Source: Pedobacter cryoconitis
GTDB taxonomy: Bacteria > Bacteroidota > Bacteroidia > Sphingobacteriales > Sphingobacteriaceae
Assembly: GCF_001590605.1 (NCBI RefSeq)
Contig: NZ_CP014504.1
Coordinates: forward strand, 2,356,001-2,420,000
Length of the DNA: 64,000 nt
Direction of reading: 5' to 3'
Part shown: one piece after another, positions 33,398 through 42,114 of the stretch
Layout of the letters: each line of letters begins with the position of its first letter
Position numbering within the stretch: the stretch's first letter is position 1
Translations under genes and position numbers: made by a program
The notes under the pieces: model-generated
Database searches by the model: none
What the model saw: only the letters and a program-made list of their open reading frames with translations
What the model was told of the DNA's origin: nothing

Positions 33398-34429
33398 TTA
33401 CAACGAAGGCCGCAACGTCAAATAAAACGGAGCTTCCTGATCCTGCCTGTTCTGACTCTTAATAATCTCTGCAGCAATAGTTCCCATCATTTTAAAATCG
33501 GTGGAAATTGTTGTAATTCCATTCAATAGAAACTTCTTCAGCGGGGTTTCATTGTAAGAAATTACCCCTACATCTTTTCCCATCTGCAAATCCATGGATA
33601 AGATCCTTTCAATTAAAACCACCAGATCATCCTCCATCAAATTGATATAAGCTTCACCAGCTTGAATAACCTCATTTTCCACATCACTAACAACCAAATG
33701 ATTAAAAGCATACTGCTGACAGAACCTTCTGAACCCGTCTATAATTTCATTCGGAAAATAACTCTTTTGAGGAAAGATTAACTTTAAAGTGTGGTACTTC
33801 TCTAGCTGTTCCTTAGCCTGGATCAGAGCCCTGTAAATATCCTTTTCAAAATTTTCATAAACCGCAGAATAATTACCAACCACACCTGGCACTTTTTTAT
33901 CCAGAAGAATCAACTTTTCAGTAGGGATCGTATTGATAATCTGATGGGCATCTTCCCCTCCCTCTACAAAATGCGGAATGATTACATAATGAGAATATTC
34001 AGTTCTCTTATTCAGGATCAGCTTTTTAAAGATCGAAAAATCATTGTTATAAATATAAAAATCAATCAAAGCATCATCACCAAGTGCGGCTACAAAAGAA
34101 TCATAAATAATCTTTTTATGCACAGACAGCTTATTAAACAATAAGAATATTTTTATCTTTTTCTTGAACTCCGTATTGTCAATATAAAAGCCCTTTCCAG
34201 GAACAGATAAGATCACTCCCTGTTTCTTCAAATACTTATATCCTTTCTCTGCGGTATCCCGTGATATCTCCAGTACGCTACTTAGCTCATTGATAGAAGG
34301 AAGGATATCATTTTTATTCAAAATACCATCCTCTATCGCTTCAATAATAGAATCACTAAGCTGTAAATACTTAGGCGTTGCAGAATACTCATCTACATGT
34401 ATAAACTTAAAAAAATCGGCTGTCTTCAT
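33398..34429 (-). CDS. GntR-type regulator with LacI-like sensor domain, likely rhamnose regulator
   Basis: 343 residues. Residues about 8-80 are a GntR winged helix (SATPKYLQLSDSIIEAIEDG, LPSINELSSVLEISRDTAEKGYKYL); the rest is a periplasmic-binding-like sensor fold (KIFLLFNKLSVHKKIIYDSF to KMMGTIAAEII). This GntR plus LacI-sensor combination is common as a local regulator of Bacteroidota sugar loci. It is on the same strand as, and the last gene of, the rhamnose cluster, separated from the rhamnosidase gene by a strong terminator. Binding of rhamnose or a derivative is inferred. Confidence 0.82.
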   Translation of the reverse strand: MKTADFFKFIHVDEYSATPKYLQLSDSIIEAIEDGILNKNDILPSINELSSVLEISRDTAEKGYKYLKKQGVILSVPGKGFYIDNTEFKKKIKIFLLFNKLSVHKKIIYDSFVAALGDDALIDFYIYNNDFSIFKKLILNKRTEYSHYVIIPHFVEGGEDAHQIINTIPTEKLILLDKKVPGVVGNYSAVYENFEKDIYRALIQAKEQLEKYHTLKLIFPQKSYFPNEIIDGFRRFCQQYAFNHLVVSDVENEVIQAGEAYINLMEDDLVVLIERILSMDLQMGKDVGVISYNETPLKKFLLNGITTISTDFKMMGTIAAEIIKSQNRQDQEAPFYLTLRPSL

Positions 34430-34473
34430 GGTTGCAATGAATAAATATAAAACCTTTTAGTAGAGTTAGTACA

Positions 34474-34510
34474 AAATAATTCCCAGCCCTGTAAAGACTG
34501 GGAATTATTT
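34474..34510 (-). terminator. Terminator of the SusC/SusD/rhamnosidase operon
   Basis: A perfect 13-bp stem (AAATAATTCCCAG at 34474-34486, complement at 34498-34510) with an 11-nt loop lies just after the stop of the 34519 gene. The U-tract on the minus strand is short. Confidence 0.75.
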
Positions 34511-34518
34511 CTATAAAA

Positions 34519-37251
34519 CTACTTTACCGCGTATTCAAATTGATAAGTCCCTGAACCTGCATTGAACTCCAGGTCATTTCCCTGGTTAGAAACCTTAACA
34601 ATCCCCTTTACATCTTTCAACGCAGTCCCGCTTTCCGTAACTGCAGCATCAGCAGCCCCCGGCAACCTGATCAAAGCAGTCGTATTTGGCGGAATAACTA
34701 CCTTTAATTTGAATTGTCCACCTTCTATTTTCCAATCACTCACTGTCAAACCGTACAAAGTCTCCAGCTTTGCAGCTGCCTGCGTGATCTTTCCACCAGG
34801 TTGCGGAGCGATAATTATCTTTTTATAACCAGGCTCAGATTCGTCGGTATCCAAACCAGCCATTACTCTGTACATCCAATCTCCAATGGCACCATAAGCA
34901 TAATGGTTAAATGAATTCATCCCTGTAGTTTGAAAACTACCGTCAGGTTTAATTCCATCCCAACGCTCCCAGATGGTAGTTGCCCCCATTTTTACCGGAT
35001 ATAACCAGGAAGGGTAAGTTTCTTGCAAAAGCAGCTTGTAAGCCACATCTGTACGACCAAAGCGTGTCAATACATGGCAAAGGTAAGGCGTTCCTAAAAA
35101 CCCTGTTGTTAAGTGATTACCATAACTCTCAATATTTTTCACCAGAAAATCTACTGCTTGCTGCCTTAAATTATCCGGCAGCATATCAAAATTTAAAGCA
35201 AGTACATAAGCCGTCTGAGATCCGGAAACTAACCGGCCACTTGGCGTAATATATTCTTTAACAAATGCCTTTTTGATACGGTCCAGTAACTCCGTATATT
35301 TCTCTTCTTCATCTTTCTTACCCAACACTTTTGCCGTATTGACCAGCAATTGTGTAGAATGTGCATAAAAAGCCTGTGCAATTAAATATTTATCAGTAAT
35401 CGCAGAACGGCCATCATTGTCATCTTCCGGGCGATAAAATAACCAGTCGCCAAAGTGAGACCCTGTGTTCCAAAGGTCGTTTTTACTCTTGTTTGTCATA
35501 AAATCTACCCATGCTTTCATACTTGGGTACTGCGTTGCTAAAACCTGTTTATCACCATAAGCGACATACATATTCCATGGTATAATCGTAGCCACATCAC
35601 CCCAGCCTGTTGAACCGGCATCATTTTGAGTTAACACATTAGGCACCACGTAAGGGATACTTCCATTAGCCAGCTGATCTGAAGCCACATCTTTCATCCA
35701 TTTCGTGAAAAATCCAGCTACATCCATGTTAAAAGCCGCTGTACGGAAAAATACCTGCGCATCTCCCGTCCAGCCTAAACGCTCATCACGTTGTGGGCAA
35801 TCCGTAGGCACATCCATAAAATTACCTTTCTGCCCCCACTGTATATTATGCTGCAATTGATTTAAAAGCGGATTTGAACTTGTAAAAGTCCCTGTAGGAT
35901 CCATATCCGAATAAACAGCTATCGCTTTAAAAGCGGAAGGATCAATATGTGCCGTATTTCCTGTTAATTTCACATAGCGGAAACCTTGATAGGTAAAATG
36001 AGGCTCGTAACTCTCCACACCGTTGCCTTTAAAAATATACTTCACGTGCTGTTTAGCCCTCCTTAAATTAGCATCATAAAAATTGCCTGCTTTATCCAAT
36101 ACTTCTCCATGTTCAAGTTTGATAAATGACCCTGCTTTTCCGCTCAATTTAAAAGAAACCCAACCCACTACATTCTGGCCAAAGTCAAGTACAGTTTCAC
36201 CCTTTGGTGTTTTAATCACTTTAACTACACTAAACTGCTCATGTTTACTTGCAAGTGGACTAATACTACTTTCTAACACCTCTTTACCAGGCGCAATAAT
36301 TTGCGCATTTTTCCAGCCTGTATCCTTATAATTCACAGTTGCCCATCCGGGTTTTTCAAACTTGGCGTCATAAATCTCGCCATTATACAAATCAGAAAAA
36401 CGAACAGGCCCGGTGCTGTATTTCCAGCTGCCATCACTGTTGATGACTTTTTTCGTGCCATCAGTATACTCCACTACCAGCTGTACTAAGCCGCTTAAAT
36501 GTTTGCCATAAAACGAACGCTTACCATCAAAAGCAAGATACCCGCGGTACCAACCATCTCCTAATGTAAAACCAATTGCGTTCTGCCCATCCTTCAGCAA
36601 ATTCGTCACTTCATAACTTTGATATAACAAACGCTTATGATAGCTTGTCCAGCCAGGCGCCAGATGATCCTGACTCACCCGTTTCCCATTGATTTGTGCC
36701 TCATATAAACCATGCGCAGAAATATAAAGTATAGCTGATTTTACCTTGCCAGCTGTAGCAAATACTTTTCTGAAGATAGGACTTGGCCCTTCAACTGTAT
36801 CCGCAAGCGAACTGGTGATCCACTGTGCAGACCAGTCATCCGGATTCAGCAAACCTGTATGCCAGGAGCTAATGGCGCTCCATCCCGATTCATTGCCCTG
36901 GTTATCCTTAATTTTAACCTGCCAATAATAACGCGTGTCAGATTTTAACTGTTTCCCCGCATACCGCAAAAACACAGAAGCATCACTTTTTTGAGTTCCA
37001 CTATCCCATACCGAGGATTGACCAGTTAATAAGCCAGCAGAATCTGTCCCTACTCTAATTTGATAAGCACTCTGCATCACATTGCGCTGTGCAGAATTCA
37101 TTTTCCAGCTTAAACGCGGTGCTGCCGCTTCAATTCCCATTGGATTTTTCAGATATTCCGTTCTTAAATCGGTCACACCTAATTTTTGGGCAGCTGCCGG
37201 TAAATCAAGCAGACAGCAACCTATTGCAATTCCTATATAATAATTTTTCAT
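34519..37251 (-). CDS. GH78 alpha-L-rhamnosidase
   Basis: 910 residues with a signal peptide (ending PAAAQ). Order of GH78: N-terminal beta domains (VTDLRTEYLKNPMGIEAAAPRLSWKM), two jelly rolls, an (alpha/alpha)6 barrel from about 470, and a C-terminal beta domain. PTDCPQRDERLGWTGD carries the general acid Glu490; TTIWERWDG carries the base Glu762. Cleaves terminal alpha-L-rhamnose from glycans or glycosides in the periplasm or at the surface. It ends a SusC/SusD operon. It differs from the second GH78 (42115) in the acid loop (RDERLGW versus REKNGW), so the two probably have different linkages. Confidence 0.93.
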   Translation of the reverse strand: MKNYYIGIAIGCCLLDLPAAAQKLGVTDLRTEYLKNPMGIEAAAPRLSWKMNSAQRNVMQSAYQIRVGTDSAGLLTGQSSVWDSGTQKSDASVFLRYAGKQLKSDTRYYWQVKIKDNQGNESGWSAISSWHTGLLNPDDWSAQWITSSLADTVEGPSPIFRKVFATAGKVKSAILYISAHGLYEAQINGKRVSQDHLAPGWTSYHKRLLYQSYEVTNLLKDGQNAIGFTLGDGWYRGYLAFDGKRSFYGKHLSGLVQLVVEYTDGTKKVINSDGSWKYSTGPVRFSDLYNGEIYDAKFEKPGWATVNYKDTGWKNAQIIAPGKEVLESSISPLASKHEQFSVVKVIKTPKGETVLDFGQNVVGWVSFKLSGKAGSFIKLEHGEVLDKAGNFYDANLRRAKQHVKYIFKGNGVESYEPHFTYQGFRYVKLTGNTAHIDPSAFKAIAVYSDMDPTGTFTSSNPLLNQLQHNIQWGQKGNFMDVPTDCPQRDERLGWTGDAQVFFRTAAFNMDVAGFFTKWMKDVASDQLANGSIPYVVPNVLTQNDAGSTGWGDVATIIPWNMYVAYGDKQVLATQYPSMKAWVDFMTNKSKNDLWNTGSHFGDWLFYRPEDDNDGRSAITDKYLIAQAFYAHSTQLLVNTAKVLGKKDEEEKYTELLDRIKKAFVKEYITPSGRLVSGSQTAYVLALNFDMLPDNLRQQAVDFLVKNIESYGNHLTTGFLGTPYLCHVLTRFGRTDVAYKLLLQETYPSWLYPVKMGATTIWERWDGIKPDGSFQTTGMNSFNHYAYGAIGDWMYRVMAGLDTDESEPGYKKIIIAPQPGGKITQAAAKLETLYGLTVSDWKIEGGQFKLKVVIPPNTTALIRLPGAADAAVTESGTALKDVKGIVKVSNQGNDLEFNAGSGTYQFEYAVK

Positions 37252-37257
37252 AGCTGA

Positions 37258-38772
37258 TTATTGAGGGTTTTGGGTTAGATTATCCAGATTCACCTCTCTT
37301 TGAGGGATCGGTAACAAGAGTTTATTCGCATTTAAAATATAAGAGCCTGAAGGGATATTAGGTTTATGCGCAATTTCATACTGCCCATGCGCTGCCATTA
37401 CTTCCACTGCTTTTCCCGAACGTACCAGGTCATACCACCGCTGATTCTCAAAAGCCAGTTCGACTCTTCTTTCTTGTAGAATAGCAGTTCTGAAAGCCTG
37501 CTGACTATCCACGCTTAAAGCCGCAATAGCATTTCCAGTAGTCTTTGCGGGCAATCCAGCCCTGGTACGGATTTGATTTAATAAAGTAAACTGTTCTCCA
37601 CCCGCCGCAAATCCTTGTTCATTTAAACATTCGGCAATCATCAGCAATACATCTGCATACCTGATTACCGGGAAATTATCATTCGTACGTCCCCTGTCAA
37701 TAATCCCATGATTGTATTTTTTAACGTAAGGAATATTCACAAACTTTCCTCCTGCATCTGTAAAACCTACTGCTAAAGAAGCATCCTTGCGTAAATCACC
37801 AGTTTCATAGGCATCGATCATATCCTGGGTTGGAATATTCCAGCCACTACTCCCATTCAATGAAGTCGCCGGATCTCCGGTAATCACACTGCCAGAATTC
37901 CAGGGTGCAAACTGATACATAAAATCACTCGACAACCCTGGCTGTGCGCCAAGATACTGAATCTCAAAAACAGATTCACTGTTGTTTTTATTTGCAGGCA
38001 GAAAAATATCCTTGTACACAGGGACAAGACTATAGCCCAATTGCTGTACTTTTCTCAAAGGGACCAATGCCTCTGCAAATTTCTTTTGGGTCATGTATAA
38101 TTTGGCCAATAAAGCTAGAGCTGCGCCCTGTGTGGCTCTTCCAGCCTCAATGCTTGTATATTTAACGGGCAACTTACCAGCCGCAGCAGTCAAATCCGTA
38201 ACAATTTGTGTATACACCTCCTCAATAGCAGCCCGCCCTTTAGAACGTGCATCTGCCGGAGACTGACTAGGTACCAGCCTTAAAGGCACTCCACCAAACT
38301 GTCTCACCAAATTGAAATAATGGAAAGCTCTTAAAAACAAAGCCTCTCCGGTAAATTGATTCTTTATTTCTGCAGACATCGTTACCCCGTCTATTCTGGC
38401 CAGGATTTCATTGCAACGTAAAATACCTGTATAATTTTGCTGCCAGTAAACTTGCAAAGGTTCAGCCGTTGCCCCGATCAGAAACTGATCCATAAATTCA
38501 CGCTGTTCAGAACCCCGGTCTGCCGGATTATATTGATAAGTTGTATTATCAGATCTCATTTCACCAAACAGCCAATAATTTACTCTTCCCATATCACTTA
38601 TAGAAGAATAAGCTCCACTAACGGCCTGTTTAAAATCTGCCTCTGTTTTGTAAAAATTAACGCCCGGTAAAGAAGCTTCCGGCGTTTGATCCAAAAAAGC
38701 CTTTTTACAACCCGATACCGATAAACTGATCAGCAGCACCCCGGCTATGATATATTTTGTATAATTTCTCAT
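37258..38772 (-). CDS. SusD/RagB-type surface lipoprotein of the rhamnose locus
   Basis: 504 residues from ATG 38772; a TTG nine bases upstream is possible but less likely. Lipobox SVSGC then KKAFLDQTPEASL, a classic SusD start. YSSISDMGRVNYWLFGEMRSDN and the C-terminal ERRVELAFENQRWYDLVRSG are signatures of the RagB/SusD family. It should bind rhamnose-containing glycans at the surface and hand them to the SusC gene product (13 bases upstream). Confidence 0.93.
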   Translation of the reverse strand: MRNYTKYIIAGVLLISLSVSGCKKAFLDQTPEASLPGVNFYKTEADFKQAVSGAYSSISDMGRVNYWLFGEMRSDNTTYQYNPADRGSEQREFMDQFLIGATAEPLQVYWQQNYTGILRCNEILARIDGVTMSAEIKNQFTGEALFLRAFHYFNLVRQFGGVPLRLVPSQSPADARSKGRAAIEEVYTQIVTDLTAAAGKLPVKYTSIEAGRATQGAALALLAKLYMTQKKFAEALVPLRKVQQLGYSLVPVYKDIFLPANKNNSESVFEIQYLGAQPGLSSDFMYQFAPWNSGSVITGDPATSLNGSSGWNIPTQDMIDAYETGDLRKDASLAVGFTDAGGKFVNIPYVKKYNHGIIDRGRTNDNFPVIRYADVLLMIAECLNEQGFAAGGEQFTLLNQIRTRAGLPAKTTGNAIAALSVDSQQAFRTAILQERRVELAFENQRWYDLVRSGKAVEVMAAHGQYEIAHKPNIPSGSYILNANKLLLPIPQREVNLDNLTQNPQ

Positions 38773-38785
38773 GATTGACAAAAGA

Positions 38786-41700
38786 TTAAAATGTTAAGTT
38801 CAGCCCCAGTGTGAAAGTCCTTGGTAGCGGATAATTCGTAAAATCCTCTCCCGGAACCAATGCACTGCTCACCGCATTTCCTGAAATCGTGTTCCGGCTA
38901 ACTTCTGGGTTCGCACCGCTATACTTGGTGAAAGTTGCCAGATTCTGAATGCTTGAATAAATTCTTGCGGCTTTAATGACCTTTGAAGCACGCAGCAACC
39001 TTTCACCAAAACGATAACCGAAAGTTATATTCTGAATACGCATATAACTCGCGCTCTCTACCCACGAAGAATTCACATCGCGATAAATCACCCTTGATCC
39101 ATTTGTAGTTGGCGTAATTCCATCACCCGGATTTTCTGGTGAACGATACCTGTTCAACACTTTTCTGTCTACATTGAAAATACCGTCAATATTCAGCAAA
39201 TACTGATTCGCTGTTTTTAAAATCTGTCCCCCTTGAGAACCTACTAATAAAATATTCAAGTCAAAACCTTTGTAACCAAATGTATTGGTCAAACCCCAGG
39301 TAAAATTAGGTTGAGGTGATCCGATCACTGCGAAATCTTTCACAGGCTCAATAATTCCATTGCCATCTACATCTTTATATTTTACAGCGCCCACTACAGA
39401 AGTCACATGTTTAGGTGAGTTGTTTAAATCTGCCTGATCTTTGTAAATGCCTTCCAGGATATATCCGTAAAATTCACCTACAGGATGCCCTACCTGCGTA
39501 ATATGCTGGTAAGAACCTTCCCCACTTCTGCCGCTGTAAATCGGGTCATTATTTTCATTTAAGGCCAATACCTTATTTCTGTTAAATGCGATGTTAGCAC
39601 TGGTACTCCAGGTGAATGTACCTTCCAGGTTTTTAGAAGTTAATCCAAATTCAAATCCTTGATTCTGAATTTTACCAGAATTAATAATCGCATTTGAATA
39701 ACCAGATGATAAAGGGATCTCACTGTTATATAACATCCCTTTAGTTATCCTTTTATAGTAATCCAGGTTAAATGATAAACGGTTTTTTAAGATCCCTAAA
39801 TCAATACCCGCATCCAGCTGTGAAGACTCTTCCCAGGTCAGGTTTGGATTATTTAAAGAGGTAGGAACACGACCACTGGAAAGCTGACCACCAAACACGT
39901 AGTTCGATGAACCTATATTCGTGATGTAAGTATAATTTCCAATGTTGTAATTACCAGACAAACCATAAGTTGCTCTCAATTTCAAATCGCTGATCCAAGT
40001 TGATTTCTTCAGGAATTCCTCTTCTGATGCTCTCCATGCAAAAGCAGCCGAAGGGAATGTTCCATATCTCTTATTGCTGCCAAAACGTGACGAGCCATCT
40101 GTACGCACTGTAGCCGTAAACAGGTACTTATCTTTATAAGAATAATTAGCACGCGCCAGATAAGAAATGATAGACCACTTTTGTATATCAGCATTATAGC
40201 TGCTGATCATAGAAGCCGCATTGATTGTCTGTATTTTATCATCCGGATAGTTATCAGCGAACAAATACAAACTTTCTGCACGCTCTTTTTGCGCACTATA
40301 ACCGACCACGACATTCAGGCGATGATCCTTACCGAAGGATTTATCATAAGTCAATACTGCTTCAGATAACCAGTTAAAACTTGTTGATTTATTGGTCGAA
40401 GAATTTGGCACTGTTGGTGGTGGAGAATTTACGCCACCACCAAAAGAAGGGTTAAAAACAAAGGAAGAGCTATTTGTATAATCTACGTTAAAACTATATC
40501 TCAATTTCAGACCATCCAGAATTTGATATTCAGCGAATGCAGTTCCAAGCCCCCTGAAATCTTTCGATCTCGTGCCTCCATATTCCAAACTATTCAATGG
40601 ATTAGGGCCAGCGTACATACCCGGAGAGCTCACATAAGGTGTCCGGTTACCATTCGCATCTGTTAAAGGAACCAATGGGCTTAACCACAGACTTCTGCTT
40701 AACACATCTACAAATTCATTTTCAAAATTATTCAGGTCCCGCACACTATTAGTGGGTGCCAGGTTAAGTCCTATTTTTAATTTCTTACCCAACTTAGTTT
40801 CTGTATTTAACCGGATTGCATAGCGTTGAAATCCAGTATAACGTATCGTTCCTTCCTGATTCAGATAACCTAGAGAGAAGTTATATTTTGTGTTTTCAGA
40901 ACCTCCGCTAATACTTGCATCCAGATTGTGCATTGGCGCATTATGGATAATTTCATTGTACCAGTTTGTACCGGCACCGTACTGTGAAGGATTACGAAAA
41001 GCTTCAGGAATATCTGCATCTGTAGCGACCAAACCTCTGGAGGCGAAATCATCTACAATTATATCTTTTCTGAATTGGGCAAATTCAGTTCCGTTCAGCA
41101 TTTGCGGCCTCCCTTTCTGAGGAACTTGCTGAATACCCGTATAAGCGCTTATATTGACGACCGGGGTTCCTTTTAAACCTTGTTTAGTCGTAATCACAAT
41201 TACCCCATTAGAGCCCCTTGATCCATAAATAGCAGTGGAAGAAGCATCTTTCAATACAGTAATTGATTCAATATCATTCGGATTAATCACATTCAAAGGG
41301 TTAGAAACCTGTCCGGAAGTATTTGAAATCGGATAACCGTCTACTACAAACAAAGGGTTATCTCCCGCACCGATAGAACCCGATCCCCTGATTTTAATAG
41401 ACGTACCTCCTCCTGGAGTTCCCGTGGTTGTACTGATCTGTACTCCGGGAATCTGCCCTTTCAATTTCTGATCTACAGAACTTACAGGCAAATCTTTAAT
41501 TTGTGCTGCCGAAACTGTAGCTACAGCACCGGTAGCATCTTTTTTAGTCGTTGTTCCATAGCCAATCACCACTACTTCATCTAATTTCTGATTGTTAGAA
41601 ACAAGCTGTGCATTCAGGTTTGGATTACCTGTAAAAGTTAGCCTGGCTTCTGTATAACCTATATAGCTAAAAACAAGTACTGCATTTTCCGCAGCTTTTA

Positions 41701-41914
41701 AAGCATATTCTCCATTTGAATTGGTAGTGGTTCCGGCAGCCGAACCTAACACCTTGATCGTTACTCCCGGCAACGGGCTGCCATCACTTTGATCGGTGAC
41801 TTTACCGGTCACAGTTTTCTGCTGAGAAAAGACTTTTGTACTATTGTAAAGCGTAAACAACAGTACACAAATCAGCGCAGAAAAGAACTTTTGTAAATTT
41901 CTCTCCATTGTCAT
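38786..41914 (-). CDS. SusC/RagA-type TonB-dependent transporter of the rhamnose locus
   Basis: 1042 residues from the ATG at 41914 (another ATG 6 bases later). Signal peptide, carboxypeptidase-regulatory-like domain (about 33-115, VTGKVTDQSDGSPLPGVTIK), plug (about 118-235, with VVVIGYGTTTKKDATGAVAT and TVLKDASSTAIYGSRGSNGV) and barrel ending YPLPRTFTLGLNLTF. Unlike the 13057 SusC it lacks an STN domain, so it is a pure importer, regulated instead by the local GntR-type protein. Operon with SusD and a GH78 enzyme. Confidence 0.95.
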   Translation of the reverse strand: MTMERNLQKFFSALICVLLFTLYNSTKVFSQQKTVTGKVTDQSDGSPLPGVTIKVLGSAAGTTTNSNGEYALKAAENAVLVFSYIGYTEARLTFTGNPNLNAQLVSNNQKLDEVVVIGYGTTTKKDATGAVATVSAAQIKDLPVSSVDQKLKGQIPGVQISTTTGTPGGGTSIKIRGSGSIGAGDNPLFVVDGYPISNTSGQVSNPLNVINPNDIESITVLKDASSTAIYGSRGSNGVIVITTKQGLKGTPVVNISAYTGIQQVPQKGRPQMLNGTEFAQFRKDIIVDDFASRGLVATDADIPEAFRNPSQYGAGTNWYNEIIHNAPMHNLDASISGGSENTKYNFSLGYLNQEGTIRYTGFQRYAIRLNTETKLGKKLKIGLNLAPTNSVRDLNNFENEFVDVLSRSLWLSPLVPLTDANGNRTPYVSSPGMYAGPNPLNSLEYGGTRSKDFRGLGTAFAEYQILDGLKLRYSFNVDYTNSSSFVFNPSFGGGVNSPPPTVPNSSTNKSTSFNWLSEAVLTYDKSFGKDHRLNVVVGYSAQKERAESLYLFADNYPDDKIQTINAASMISSYNADIQKWSIISYLARANYSYKDKYLFTATVRTDGSSRFGSNKRYGTFPSAAFAWRASEEEFLKKSTWISDLKLRATYGLSGNYNIGNYTYITNIGSSNYVFGGQLSSGRVPTSLNNPNLTWEESSQLDAGIDLGILKNRLSFNLDYYKRITKGMLYNSEIPLSSGYSNAIINSGKIQNQGFEFGLTSKNLEGTFTWSTSANIAFNRNKVLALNENNDPIYSGRSGEGSYQHITQVGHPVGEFYGYILEGIYKDQADLNNSPKHVTSVVGAVKYKDVDGNGIIEPVKDFAVIGSPQPNFTWGLTNTFGYKGFDLNILLVGSQGGQILKTANQYLLNIDGIFNVDRKVLNRYRSPENPGDGITPTTNGSRVIYRDVNSSWVESASYMRIQNITFGYRFGERLLRASKVIKAARIYSSIQNLATFTKYSGANPEVSRNTISGNAVSSALVPGEDFTNYPLPRTFTLGLNLTF

Positions 41915-42019
41915 ATGTGTTTTATATTTGGTTGTTCTAAAGTAAATCAACCCCTGCTGATCGGCAACCTGCTCTATCCTGTAAATCGGCTTTTATTTAC
42001 ATTTAAAAGGTTTTAATTA

Positions 42020-42055
42020 AAAAGGGGGAAGCCAATTTAATGACTTCCCCCTTTT
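42020..42055 (-). terminator. Terminator between the GH78 gene and the SusC operon
   Basis: AAAAGGGGGAAG (42020-42031) pairs with CTTCCCCCTTTT (42044-42055); on the minus strand a T-rich tract follows. It ends the rhaT-to-GH78 transcript, so SusC starts a new transcript from the region 41915-42019. Confidence 0.85.
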
Positions 42056-42114
42056 ACTGATTTTGAAATTATTGAATGAGTTCTGAATCTGCTAAACCGG
42101 ATTCAGAACTTGGG